Assembly: GCA_016793095.1 (NCBI GenBank)
Contig: JAEUJQ010000047.1
Span: 20,365-84,364 of the forward strand
Reading direction: 5' to 3'
Length of the DNA: 64,000 nt
Source: Myxococcaceae bacterium
Lineage (GTDB): Bacteria > Myxococcota > Myxococcia > Myxococcales > Myxococcaceae
Shown piece by piece: positions 12,001 through 18,005 of the stretch. Every line of letters begins with the position of its first letter. Within the stretch, counting starts at the first letter, position 1. Under the pieces are notes generated by a model. The model saw only the letters and a list, made by a program, of their open reading frames with translations. It was not told the DNA's origin and did no database searches. The position numbers and the translations under genes were made by a program.

Positions 12001-14001
12001 AGCGGTCGCGGTCGCCGTCGGCGGCGGTGGGGACGAGAGAGAGACGAAGGGCGGCGCGTCGGGCGCCAGCATGACCGCGAGCGGCACGGCGGCAGTCGTC
12101 AGCCCCTGGCGGTCCACCGCCTCCGCCCGGATGACAACGGCGGAGCCGACCCGGTTCGCGGGCGGCGTCCAGCTCACTTCCCAGAGAGGGACGACGACCG
12201 GAAACGTCGCGCCAGCAGGAGCGTTCGGTTCACAGCTCGGGTGCTGCCGCACCTCGAGGCGAGCCACAGACGCGGTGCCCGCAGGCGCATCGTCCAGACT
12301 GAAACGAACCGCCTGGAAGTCGAGATTGGACAGTGCGAAGGGACAGGCCGTCCAGTTGCCGCTCGTCACGCGCAACGTCAGCGGCGCAGACACCGGGAGC
12401 GTCACGCCGGCTGTCGGGTTCTCCCAGACCGGAGAAAGCCCGCTCACCTGCGTGCCCGCAAGGACGGTGATGGTCGCATCGGGCGACACCGTGCGGTGCC
12501 CTGCTGAGTCGACGACCGCCGCAGCAACCCGCAGGACCGCCCCCTGCGTGGGAGGGGCGCGCATGGTGAAGCGGTACGGCGTCGCGGTGCTCGCCCCGGC
12601 AGGAACACCGTTCACCAGCCACTCGACCCGCGCCACCGCCACGTCGTCCTGGGCGTGAGCGCTCAACTCGAATGACGCGCCAGCTGCCACGGTCGGCGGA
12701 GCCTGCAACTGGATGGTAGGCGCCGCGTCCTGCACGGTGACGACAGTCGAAGCAACCTGCCCTCCACTCGCAACACGCACCCGCGCACCCCCGGGCCGCA
12801 GGCCTGTCACCGCGCCGTCAACCGACACCGCGACGACGGAGACATCATCGCTCGTCCACACCGTCCCGAGGACGGGAGGCGAGACATCGACAGACGCCCC
12901 CGAAGACAGCGTCGCGATGGCGCGCAGGCGCGTGCTTCCCCCAACGCTGGGCACGACGGGCGAGGCGGGCTGCAACTCCAGCGACGAGACGCCGGAAGTC
13001 GAGTCGACGATGACGGGCACCTGACGGGCCATGCCCGCGTAGACGACGTCGAGAACCGTCTGACCGTTGCCGCGTGCAACCACGTCGCCGCTGTCAGTGA
13101 CGGCGCAGACGTTCTCGTCGCGGCACCTCAGTGACAAGCCGGCGGCGGGGGCGCTCAACTCCACCTCGCCCGCGAGGGCAAACGAAGCCGTCAGGCCGAT
13201 GCGAAGCCTGCTGCCGAATCCATCCCTGAGGAGAGCGGGCGAGGGACGAGGAGCAATGTCGAGCAGCGTGTCGAGCGCGTTGCCGATGAACTCCGTCAGG
13301 CTGCGGTGCGTTCGCCGCCCGTACACGTCCTGGAACGTGAGGTCAGCGATGACGACGCCATCGATGGGCAGACTGCCCGCCACCGGCACCGTCCAGGAGG
13401 CCCCTGTGGCGGAGAGGCTCCCAGCCAGGCGCCGCGTGTTCGCGAAGGACGTGGCCTGAACGTCTTTGAGGTTGCCGTTCGCAGCCCGGAGGATGGCCCC
13501 GCTCACCCCCACGACGGTTGCTTCGGCCACCGCGACCGCGCCAACGGTCTTCACCTCGAGCACCACCGCCCCATTCGACGTGGAGAGCTTCGGTTTCTCA
13601 CTCACCTTTACGAGCGCCGTCGCCTGGCTCCACGAGACTGTCCTCGCAACACCGGCGCTTCCGTCGCCAGCAAGCGGCTCGGCAGTGATGGTGAGAACAC
13701 CGTCCTCAGGCAGTCCGGCAGACAGCGGCGCGAGGAAGCGGAAAGGAGCGACGCCCGTCGGGTCGGGACGCAGCGAGGTGGTTGGCACCTGCGCAAACGG
13801 GCCGGCGGCCGATGTTCCCTGGATGGTGACACGCAGCGCAGCGACGTCCCCCTTGGTGAAAAAGGCGAGGTCGAGCGCGGTGTCTCCAACGCGAAGCGGA
13901 CGGTGAGGAACGATGGCCTGAACGCTGCCGGGGCCCGCCCACGCCGCGACCGCCCCCAGCAGGGCCCACACCACAAATGCCCTGGCGTGGAGTCGCCTCA
14001 T
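1..14001 (-). CDS. Giant secreted Ig-like / IPT-TIG / beta-propeller repeat protein (3' end beyond window)
   Basis: Reading the minus strand from the ATG at 14001, I find no stop through position 1, giving 4,667 codons with the C-terminus outside the window. Residues 1-23 look like a signal peptide (MRRLHARAFVVWALLGAVAA, then WAG). A BIG_2-like domain lies near 290-430. Roughly 20-22 Ig-like repeats of about 100 residues fill about 430-2760, each carrying a DDVAV or DDVGV strand, a V(D/N)G turn and a closing V-T-V-V-A-D. From about 2760 the order LVIVD-type propeller, SbsA-like Big_5, IPT/TIG, IPT/TIG occurs three times, the third cut by the edge. The start overlaps the stop of the upstream PpiC gene (ATGA). 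The family suggests a cell-surface or extracellular adhesin or matrix protein; no catalytic motif was seen. Frame continuity and architecture are seen; function is inferred. Confidence 0.9.
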   Translation of the reverse strand, partial: MRRLHARAFVVWALLGAVAAWAGPGSVQAIVPHRPLRVGDTALDLAFFTKGDVAALRVTIQGTSAAGPFAQVPTTSLRPDPTGVAPFRFLAPLSAGLPEDGVLTITAEPLAGDGSAGVARTVSWSQATALVKVSEKPKLSTSNGAVVLEVKTVGAVAVAEATVVGVSGAILRAANGNLKDVQATSFANTRRLAGSLSATGASWTVPVAGSLPIDGVVIADLTFQDVYGRRTHRSLTEFIGNALDTLLDIAPRPSPALLRDGFGSRLRIGLTASFALAGEVELSAPAAGLSLRCRDENVCAVTDSGDVVARGNGQTVLDVVYAGMARQVPVIVDSTSGVSSLELQPASPVVPSVGGSTRLRAIATLSSGASVDVSPPVLGTVWTSDDVSVVAVSVDGAVTGLRPGGARVRVASGGQVASTVVTVQDAAPTIQLQAPPTVAAGASFELSAHAQDDVAVARVEWLVNGVPAGASTATPYRFTMRAPPTQGAVLRVAAAVVDSAGHRTVSPDATITVLAGTQVSGLSPVWENPTAGVTLPVSAPLTLRVTSGNWTACPFALSNLDFQAVRFSLDDAPAGTASVARLEVRQHPSCEPNAPAGATFPVVVPLWEVSWTPPANRVGSAVVIRAEAVDRQGLTTAAVPLAVMLAPDAPPFVSLSSPPPPTATATAGLPLAVSGFAGDDAAALGLEVVLLADGAAVDRTTILGANGASGGGRSFTLTWTPPPSRVGTQARLEVVATDSQGQTARVELDVALVADTPPQVTILTPVAQATVTAGAVVNLTAAVLDDGGPVREVIYTVDGLPVGRATAAPFTVAWRVPSQRAGTAAVVRAEARDGSGQSGSATVSVSIVGDTQRPTVAVVSPVAGTSVAQTQGLTLSVGALDDTGLARIDFTLDGQVIGTETSPSPVPGQAGSFAAHLVVPAARLAGASTRRLGARAVDGAGNIGVAPEVQVGITADGAPTVSFVTPSVGASVTSGTAVTVTLAAQDDVAVQDVVLLMDGVERGRRSVPPFQFALSVSGSPRAVTLEARVTDTAGQTAVATRSLQVVDDSEPPLGAFRTPLAGSRVFAGRTIPVEVIATDNVGPTRVVLTPAGHPPTTNTAPTIDGLYRVFRFEVAIPSTAAGSTLALTAVVSDAAGLSTTKTMSLFVTTDEPPRVQLVTPAAGATYREGREVAVSASVLDDEGVVAVVGMSGGALVGPLGTGTAVLDTSQRQRVTVRAPIISRGQSATVGLIARDTSGQTGEAEVVLNVTADTEAPTATLTLPLPGTPARVVSVRSGESIGLRVETADDVFVASATATIDAGVADAGVVVLTSTDGRLETTQVANPALPGTIITEERYRATFTGTLQTAGLQPGSYPVVVDVSDLAGNLATSPRFVLEVRPAVDVEAPRIALALRDTPSSTTCVQGSAVSLDITISDDGQLTTAAATQDGSPLSPLPVPTGSLLTHRLPVVIPSFAAGGFTTFVVSASDAVGRTTNAVVSCKLLPDEAPVVTLTQPTSGATFTEGRRESVAATVSDDVGLSLAAVALSSAAVDGVDGGVAMGGSFTPLSATFNVEGVSEVRVALSTTRAEVTAATTVAGAGRVVQVGVPAGTTVTAEYAYIAASPPTPDAGVTFSGRQSQTSAGVPLAFSWPTSVSVRHVRFEFSTGGASITIEPGQQPQVTLEEGSSRLSTVLTRQAVQPNRHSTASFSLRAPLWRGTSQLSAVVCDTAAHCRTSSRSQRVLPDVASPRAVLTAPPSGVDVVVGQVVQVATAVSDDVEVVRAELLVDGVLVSRVEGFGLSTPSFTWLAPATPGLMPVALVARATDAAGNATESAPTYVNVVEDVGPSITFTSLSSPVEQVSQLELSSGFVRLLQGQTAHLAVLVEDDVGVARVRAEFDGATVLDQNYGARVVSAGLNLVPPPGAIGTARVLVVRATDGAGREASRRLIVETRPPQAPVVGLVLPPVNAQVPEGTIQLVFEALAGDDLDMSSVDFFLNGQPALQVSASAAQLIQATAIDAEGLPVAQDPDIRAVVASFPPPFNDLTRLRRYRGVVQVPTGLITRGAGANVLTLRAVATDAERLQAFAERTYAIVEDTTAPQATISRPTASQDVIEGTVLRIEAEARDNVFVDTVEISMGPSLQGLQVVHTASGFPPVNGVAGSAFDVYAPPQSIEVALPRLAQLGASGPTPYFVAVRARDSSGRWSALTLQAVDLVPDVPPTVSIASPVDGSPVVQGHFVEVAVLAVDDVAVSSVSLVVDGVVFPVVRALSPFTFRVPVPGAATELRVQARGVDSFGHLVNSALLRLPARVDGAPTISITRPTNGSSVTEGRFTSVIIAAADDVAVSRIDAVVAGLATGPLSVTSSSAPFAFEVPLPFGSAGRQLTVSATAVDTGGHSASAAPVSFSVVADTVGPTVSIRAPAAGSEVVAGQMMPVDIQAEDNIDVASVSVSVNGIAVGALATPPFRFSAPVPTNAAGATWVVSVTAVDTSANSTTSQVSVDIVADQRPTVSLVAPAQVVGGRPVTFAATAGDDVGIARVEFHVGTSPGTLAPVASRYVLPFQQPWDVPTNAVGQQLFALARAYDVTGQSADSNVVTFQVTADTPPLVAMVRPAQGSFVFEGRSLVLEADASDAEGPVAQVVFLVNGARVDAATQPAGVPGFPGRFRGRWVPPVGSGNRTFAIRALAVDSAGQETASAPVTVGSVTDTVPPDVQLLDPPGADVVTEGDTVAVRAFAQDNASVAAVEAFVNGVSIGTTATPSTSVANRPVYSVPWLVPNGAGQTRRLTMRARDSASNSATSEPVDVEVGMRTSSTLESSLVHVMAARADGLVAVATSSGLRLARRQTGALAWQGGVPLPQGEPVAVALAEAPSGTPAPLANLVAVAMAPAAERAPELILVDAATAALPSIVGQIDLPNGVPSAIALRGRLAFVAMGTLGVTVVDVTAPTSPQRVATRPVVGAARGLAMFGDLLLVASDSGGLRVLDARTPGLVERGFAALPGRAMSVAIDGELALVGCEAPDSPVALVNLSDTSAPGLLSVTSQRSARRDTAMREAVEVAFSGQVAVTSGVLRDQDDVAVKGLLTASAVWGGGLQPFVRANLFLDQSRRFSEPRRHSVSLVAGQPIALVSASELGDFALPQFAVVAVSPAPASDAATPSTSVALSFNLAPDPLSVGNAVSLRLGDPVLGPAVAATASVSGATLVLTPGAPLPLSGRVFVVVESSLRSTTGVALVRRFESSFRVAPSSAGAPVVSSVSPAQGPVEGGTTVTVRGTGFTPGVRVFFGDFEAQPVAVLSSTEFTAVSPPNVEGPAFVRVVNVDGLEAGVVGGFVYVPVLDVRYVQPASGPLAGGRRVEVVGTGFQRGAIVRFDGAAATNVVVQSSGRLAATTPPGVFGPAAIEVENPDGRLSRLEAGFMYTDVSVTGRLARYDPQADGPVRPIGKLNQSFITDLSIEGDRVVVVQGAAIAQSASSVSELLLRSQLGSLSVVNVDAGVPLVMGGVSFVPPYAPVGVVTKGGTAWVTLEGRNVGGIEVEGENTASLAVVDVTNPTAPTVGQVMPFAGAAGPLLLMGDMLVVASGAEGLTVFSVAEPARPVLIGAVKPIGSNGLAIDEPVVDIAALRGHVFATTGVSQRTLVLDLSRASPVTVAEVPAARLRLRGGDGLGLGSGVLSAVAASPVTRARLVAPVQPLLQRLVFKEAAAGVHLGLGAGAVDGSIGVIQLQALGQPELPNSINVLDLFPVVDTRGLGWMGDTVVAAAASVIRSDFPPLDALVTAKMPFPMVVAVDPQVDADAVLVTRLIRVELNTVVSNATSTTVRLVRDDGSALGVAVPVTVTPTGRVIEVSPTAALDVNARYRLELSGLSDVVTAASMPAPFRSAFTTASGTTAREMTLASVSPREGPNTGGTLVTLTGTGFVNGSEVRVGGELAVVQSVAPDGSSVSFTTPPGAAGLAAVTVRSPQGPQLVRMGAFLYVEPLRLLSVSPASGPTSGGTRVTLTGRGFATSGGVAVAFGSQPAAAVRVVGIGRIEVVTPNGVVGPVDVRVTNTSTGSSSTLAAGFEYEQPTQSIVRLGVSRVHDALVLGDTAYLGTSAGLVAVDLSGLERFGPNAGQPIPPSERDGLVDRDENGADDRLLATLATTTDVTSIAQPREGGSRLWMTQAGQVVSPGGSQSWEGRAAAVDVTFVHRGTRDDVSVAVATSRPAPLGAFGIARQGDEALLAQGSASQAVSRLDVSGAGLFPVDSLAVASGGQSIAVGDGVALVATGTRNPQTWRVDGAGLTRVSTRGALGVSGTLSVPAQRVRVEGALGVVAAGSQGLVLVDLLATPFVVRSTTAVGGFARDVRVQGRTAWVAVEGVGLVAVDVSNPEAPQRLFTVAGGSAVAVAYGNGRIGSVRQMTEGLAFSFAPFSSFVPLSATVAAGQVVPLATPSFSVVFSTAVDASTAAVAFSLTADGAVVPGVLEAGAGAASSTLLFRPAGQLPADAAMRLSVSTALRSQSGLALERPLVVDFRSARAVGAVPSIALISPRVGPVAGGVQADVLGAGFDNDALVFIGGAPAPVLARSSSRLQVTTPPGTAGLADVVVQNAASGLFAVRAGGYLYRQPLSLSTAAPAFLNPRGGSSVRLTGAGLLPAWLDPAGALRVRIGGLEATSVSVESSSVVTALAPPNSFGSVAVQVTTGDGTEQFTLPN

Positions 14002-14855
14002 GGAAACGCGGCTGGGTTCACCTGCACCTGCGCCTGGGTCTTCAGTCTCTGGACGAGTTCGTCGAACACCTTTCTCTGCTGCACAGGGCCGTAGCGGTTG
14101 AGGATGGCCTGCCGCGTCTCGTCGTAGGTGGCCTCACGGGCCTCTTCCCGTTGGGTGGCGACCAGGACAGCGAGGCCCGAAGGCGTTCGCACCACTGGCG
14201 AGGCTTCTCCCGTCTTCAGCGCGAGTGCGGCAGTTGTCTCCTCGTCGGACGCCTCCGTCACCCAGCCGACGTCTCCACCGGTTGCGGCCTCAGGTCCCTC
14301 GCCCAGCGCTGCCAGCTTCGACATCGGCTCCTTCTTTGCGACGACTCGGGCACGGAGCGCCTCGGCGCGCTGCTTCAGCGCCTTGTCTTCGGGCCTCCCG
14401 CGCACCAGGAGTCTCGCCACGCGCACGCGCACCGGAGTCCGGAACTCGGAACGATGCGCCTCGAAGTACGCCTTCAGTTCATCCTCACGGGGCGGCCCCT
14501 TCGCCTTCGTCGCATCCTCGAGGAGCGCCTGAATCGCGAGCCGTTCTTCGAGTTCCCTCAGCTGCTCCTTGACCTCCGCTGTCTGCGTGAAGCCGCGGCG
14601 GCGCGCCTCGTCGTGCAGCAGCCTCTTCGCCAACAGCGCCTGGACGAATTCACGCTGGCCGTTGTCGGTCTGGAACTGCTCTCGGAGCGCGGTGGGAAGT
14701 CGCTGGGCCGCAAGGCGAACCTCGTCGGTGGTGATAACACCGCCATCCCACCGCGCGGCAACGGAGGGCGATATGGGTGCACTGGCGGCGGACGGCGACG
14801 AGCCCTGGGCACAAGAGCAATGCGCGACCGCGAACAGTACGCACAACAACTTCAT
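13998..14855 (-). CDS. PpiC-type (parvulin) peptidyl-prolyl isomerase lipoprotein
   Basis: 285 residues. The chosen ATG at 14855 is preceded by a good ribosome site (GAGGGG) and opens a lipoprotein-like signal (MKLLCVLFAVAHCSC). An in-frame upstream extension has no such support. The N-terminal half is SurA/PrsA-like helical (TTDEVRLAAQRLP, LLAKRLLHDEARRRG). Around residues 130-260 a parvulin-like domain carries GGDVGWV and GEASPVVRTPSGLAVL. Family members isomerise Xaa-Pro bonds or chaperone exported proteins in the periplasm. The stop codon overlaps the start of the 4,667-codon repeat protein, so the two are very probably one transcription unit. The natural inference is a foldase for that product. 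I cannot tell whether isomerase activity is retained. Confidence 0.85.
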   Translation of the reverse strand: MKLLCVLFAVAHCSCAQGSSPSAASAPISPSVAARWDGGVITTDEVRLAAQRLPTALREQFQTDNGQREFVQALLAKRLLHDEARRRGFTQTAEVKEQLRELEERLAIQALLEDATKAKGPPREDELKAYFEAHRSEFRTPVRVRVARLLVRGRPEDKALKQRAEALRARVVAKKEPMSKLAALGEGPEAATGGDVGWVTEASDEETTAALALKTGEASPVVRTPSGLAVLVATQREEAREATYDETRQAILNRYGPVQQRKVFDELVQRLKTQAQVQVNPAAFP

Positions 14856-14950
14856 CGAAACCCCTCGAAGAGCGGGAGCATCCACACACGAAGCTCCTTC
14901 GATCAATGTGGGCAAATGGCCCCATTGAGAGTCGTGGTATCCCGACGCAC
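14856..14950. promoter_or_regulatory. Divergent intergenic region between two PpiC-like lipoprotein genes
   Basis: 95 bp separate the minus-strand foldase/giant-protein operon from the plus-strand second foldase gene, so both promoters must lie here or inside the genes. A short inverted repeat (GGAGC, 13-nt spacer, GCTCC at about 14875-14900) is visible. I could not identify a convincing -35/-10 pair for either direction. Confidence 0.4.
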
Positions 14951-15853
14951 ATGAGACTCAGGGTTGGGGCCACTGGCTTGATGGCGGTCGTGCTCGGGTG
15001 TTCGCGAAACACACCGGCACCTACCGCGTCCGACCAGGAAGACGTCGTGGCGAGGGTGGGCGAGCGGGTGTTTCGCGTGGCAGATGTCGAGTCGCGGCTC
15101 AACGCACAGCCTGGTTTCGTGCGCGCGCGGTTTTCGTCACCAGAGACAAGGCGGGAGTTCGTCGACCAGTTGGTGCGCAACGAGCTCCTGGTTCAGGAGG
15201 CCAGGCGACGCGGCCTGGACCGGGCGCCGGAGGCCGAGGCGTTGTTCGAGAAGCTGCTCGTGCAGCAACTCGTCGCCGACGTAGCACGTGCGTCGCAGCC
15301 GACGGAGGCCGATGCGCGCGCGTACTTCGATGGACACCCGGAGGAGTTCACGCGGCCCGAGCGCGTTCGCCTCGCCGTCGTCGAGTTCGGCGGAACTGCG
15401 ACTGCCCCAGCGCCAGAGAAGGCCGCTGTCGAGCGTGAGGTCGCCAGGTTGCGTGCTGCCGTGGAGCCCGAGCGGACCCGGTTGTTCACGGCGCTCATCC
15501 AGGCAAGGTCGACCGACCCGTCGCGAAGCCAGGACGGCGACATCGGACCACGAACCCGTCAGGAGCTGACGCAGCAGTTCTCGGCGGAGGTGGCTGAGGC
15601 TGCGTTCGCGCTCAGGGCACTGGGAGAGATCGGGCTCGCCCCAACCGCCCGAGGGTTTGTCGGCCTTCGCCTGACCGGCCGCCAGCCTGAGGAGCGGCGT
15701 TCGTTCGAAACGGAGAAGAGCACCCTCCTTGCGCGGCTCGCTGCTGAGAGGCGCCTGAGCGTCGTCGACGAGTTGGTGAAGAGCCTGTCGAAGACCACAG
15801 TCGTCGAGGTGCGGGGTGATGCGCTCCAACGGGTCGATGCTGGCGTCCGCTGA
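14951..15853 (+). CDS. PpiC/SurA-like lipoprotein, divergent paralogue
   Basis: 300 residues from ATG 14951. This start gives a lipoprotein signal with lipobox VVLGC; the longer in-frame extension upstream overlaps the divergent gene. The helical N-terminal part (FVDQLVRNELLVQEARRRGL) parallels the other foldase (FVQALLAKRLLHDEARRRGF), so the two look like paralogues. The parvulin segment holds STDPSRSQDGDIGPRTR, matching the usual S-x-D-x-S...GGD-[IL]-G block but with one Gly replaced by Asp. Likely role: periplasmic, outer- or inner-membrane-anchored foldase. It faces away from the giant-protein operon and shares its intergenic region, which suggests co-regulation. No strong Shine-Dalgarno sequence precedes the ATG. 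Confidence 0.82.
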   Translation: MRLRVGATGLMAVVLGCSRNTPAPTASDQEDVVARVGERVFRVADVESRLNAQPGFVRARFSSPETRREFVDQLVRNELLVQEARRRGLDRAPEAEALFEKLLVQQLVADVARASQPTEADARAYFDGHPEEFTRPERVRLAVVEFGGTATAPAPEKAAVEREVARLRAAVEPERTRLFTALIQARSTDPSRSQDGDIGPRTRQELTQQFSAEVAEAAFALRALGEIGLAPTARGFVGLRLTGRQPEERRSFETEKSTLLARLAAERRLSVVDELVKSLSKTTVVEVRGDALQRVDAGVR

Positions 15854-16133
15854 ACAGAATCAACCCAAGTCGCTCATCGACTCTCGACGACGGGTGGGTC
15901 GAAGATGTTCGCCCGGTGCCAGGCCAGGGCCGCGGGGTGACCGCGCTCGAGGCGCCGCAGTCGGAGGTCGGGCTTCATTTGCCCCTCCGGCGAACCCTTG
16001 AAAGGCGGCCTCGAATGTCCCCAAACAAGGGGTAGGCGGCCCTGACCCGCTACCCGAGCTTCGTCGCCAATCCCCAAAGGTCTCGAACGAAGACTCTAGC
16101 GGGGCCGGTCTGGTCAAGGGCCTTGCCGGCGTC
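15854..16133. other. Gene-poor left part of the integrative-element remnant
   Basis: 280 bp with no confident gene. A short minus-strand frame (about 15874-16000) reads in a coding-like way (KPDLRLRRLERGHPAALAWH) and may be a gene fragment. No copy of the tmRNA 3' end, which would mark the far attachment site, is visible here. Confidence 0.4.
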
Positions 16134-16283
16134 GTGCTGTACTTCGACGTGATGCCAAGACAGGCACGCCAAGACATGCGCGCGGCTCTTCGTCTCGGGC
16201 GCGTGGCGGGTCGCACCTTCCGCTTCCGCGTCGACGTGAAGGCCGGCCCCTCCTGGGGCGAACTGACAGGGGTGTCACGATGA
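16134..16283 (+). CDS. Possible small element ORF or 3' fragment upstream of the excisionase-like gene
   Basis: A short frame (49 codons from a GTG at 16134, or 43 from the ATG at 16152) ends TGA at 16281-16283, and its stop overlaps the ATG of the next ORF (ATGA). The peptide contains YFDVMPRQARQDMRAAL and FRFRVDVKAG, and third positions are GC-rich as in real genes here. The frame is open further upstream without an obvious start, so it may be the 3' remnant of a longer gene. I do not recognise a family. The overlap with the downstream gene is the main support. Confidence 0.3.
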   Translation: MLYFDVMPRQARQDMRAALRLGRVAGRTFRFRVDVKAGPSWGELTGVSR

Positions 16284-16752
16284 GGCTCGACTCGGAGTTC
16301 CACGTCGGCGGCCCCGTTCGCGACCCCACGCCCGAGTTCGAGGCGTGGTGGGCCAGCGAGAAGGCCTGGTACGACGCCCGGCCCACGACGTCCCAGCGCA
16401 CCGCGCCCGACGCGCCGCAGCTCCACCACTCGCCGAGGCCTCGGGCTACGCGTCGCCGCGCGACGGGCACCACCGCAGCTGGGGACGATGACGACCCCGA
16501 AGCTTCCGGGGCGCGGCCACCGCAGCAGACGCGGTTCGCGAGGCCGACACGAACGACACGCCTGACGGACGCCGTCACAGCGCATGAGGTCCTGACCGTC
16601 GACGAGGCTGCGGCCTTGCTGCGCGTGAACCCCAAGACCCTTCGGTCTGCCATCGCGACAGTCAGGTTCCCGGCGTGCGTCGGCTCGGCCGCGTCATTCG
16701 ACTTTCCCGCCCCGCCCTGTTGGAGTGGCTGAGCGGGAAGCAGGCGACCTGA
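16280..16752 (+). pseudogene. Excisionase-like helix-turn-helix gene, frameshifted
   Basis: From ATG 16280 the frame reads to a MerR/excisionase-type HTH (VLTVDEAAALLRVNPKTLR) and then loses sense near 16660. Moving to the -1 frame restores the expected continuation (QVPGVRRLGRVIRLSRPALL, then EWLSGKQAT) up to a TGA at 16750-16752. This is what a single-base deletion at about 16655-16662 would produce. The first 90 residues are low-complexity and unassigned. The gene lies 12 bp upstream of a tyrosine integrase, the usual position of an Xis or integrase-associated regulator. Either a dead gene in a decaying element or an assembly indel; the sequence alone cannot decide. Confidence 0.65.
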
Positions 16753-16764
16753 ACGGAGAAACGC

Positions 16765-18002
16765 ATGTCCGTCAGGCAACGTCGGTGGACGAACGAGGAA
16801 GGCCAGATGCAAGAGGCCTGGTACATCGATGTGAAGCAACGCGTGCCCGGTCGCGGTGTGGTCCGGGTGCGTCAGGCGAGCCCATCAACACCCGTCGCGG
16901 CGCAGAGAACTACGAGCGCAGTGTTCGCCTGTCCCTCCTCGACGGCTCGTGGTTCAGAAGGGAAGAGGTCGCTGTTCCGACCGTCTCGGAGTTCGTCGAG
17001 CGGTTCCTCACGTACAGCGAGAACAACAACAAGTTCAGCACGCTCGAGGCGAAACGAGCGCTGCTGCGACTCCACATCGTGCCGTTCTTCGGCTCCATGC
17101 GCCTCCACGCCATCGGCGCAGCTGAGCTGGAGAACTTCAAAGCAGCGATGCGCAAGAAGCCGTCTCGCGCTCGGGAGCTGAAGACCGATGCCTCGCGGTC
17201 GGCGGTGCTTCGACGGTACGGCCCCGAAGAGCCCAGGGCCATCAGTCCGAAGACCATCAACAATGCGCTTGCCTGCCTGCGGAAGCTGCTCTCGCTCGCC
17301 GAAGAGCACCGCTTCATCCGTCACCTGCCGCGCGTGCGGCTGCTCAAGACGGCTGAGACGCCGTTCGACTTTCTGGACTTCGACGAGGCGGAGCGGCTCG
17401 TCGAGGCGTTCGCGAAGTTCGAGCCTACCTTCCTCCCCGCAGTACTCCTCGCGATGAAGGCTGGGCTGCGACTCGGCGAACTGCAGGGTCTTCAGTGGAC
17501 TGACCTCGACCTCGTCGCCGCTCGAGTTCATGTGCGGCGCAACGTGTATCGAGGGCGAGTCAACGAGACCCCGAAGGGCGGAAAGAGCCGAGCCATCGAC
17601 CTGCCGCCCTCGGTCGTGGCTGCGCTCAAGTCGACACGGCACCTGAAACGGTGGGTCTTCGCCGATGAGTCAGGCGGGTTCCTCACCGAAAAGCAGTTCA
17701 ACGCTGCGCTCAACCGCGCTGTGCGTCGATCAGGCATCGCGCGCGAAGAGGGCCGGGTTGGTTGGCACGACCTGCGCCATACCTACGGAAGTCACCTGGC
17801 GATGCGTGGGGTTCCGATGCGCACGATTCAGGAGTTGCTCGGTCACGCGAGTATCGTCACCACCATGCGCTACGCCCACTTGTCACCGTCGGTGACGAAG
17901 GCCGCGGTGCACGTGCTCGACGAACACCCGTGCGCAGTTGGGGCACATGCGGGGCACAAACCGGCTGACTCCGCCGAAACCCAAGCGGAATCAGCCGGTT
18001 GA
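16765..18002 (+). pseudogene. Tyrosine recombinase (integrase), frameshifted near its N-terminus
   Basis: The natural start is ATG 16765 (MSVRQRRWTNEEGQ...WYIDVKQ). Around 16876-16880 the frame must drop back one base to continue into INTRRGAENYERSVR, again as if one base were deleted. Downstream the frame is intact: SAM-like core-binding domain, then catalytic domain with Arg (GLRLGEL, 17469-17471), the K region (PKGGKSRAIDLP), H-x-x-R (HDLRH, 17766-17777), LGH and Tyr (MRYAHLS, 17871-17873). The gene ends 3 bp before the tmRNA 3' end, a common integration target for this family, so ssrA is the probable attachment site. An internal-start product would lack part of the N-terminal domain. Confidence 0.8.
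17959..18000 (-). terminator. Probable ssrA terminator inside the integrase 3' end
   Basis: A 16-bp inverted repeat with one mismatch (AACCGGCTGACTCCGC and GCGGAATCAGCCGGTT, 10-nt loop) sits immediately downstream of the tmRNA 3' end on the minus strand and is followed by a weak T run (GGTTTGTG). It also encodes the last residues of the integrase on the other strand. Confidence 0.6.
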
Positions 18003-18005
18003 TTG

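Noticed and set aside
14777..14950. Longer N-terminus for the plus-strand PpiC-like lipoprotein
   Set aside because: The extension would run into the divergent gene and hide an evident lipoprotein signal starting at 14951.
15860..16585. 241-codon minus-strand ORF opposite the excisionase-like gene
   Set aside because: Arg/Pro/Gly-rich, no motif, and it overlaps the clearly recognisable HTH-coding frame.
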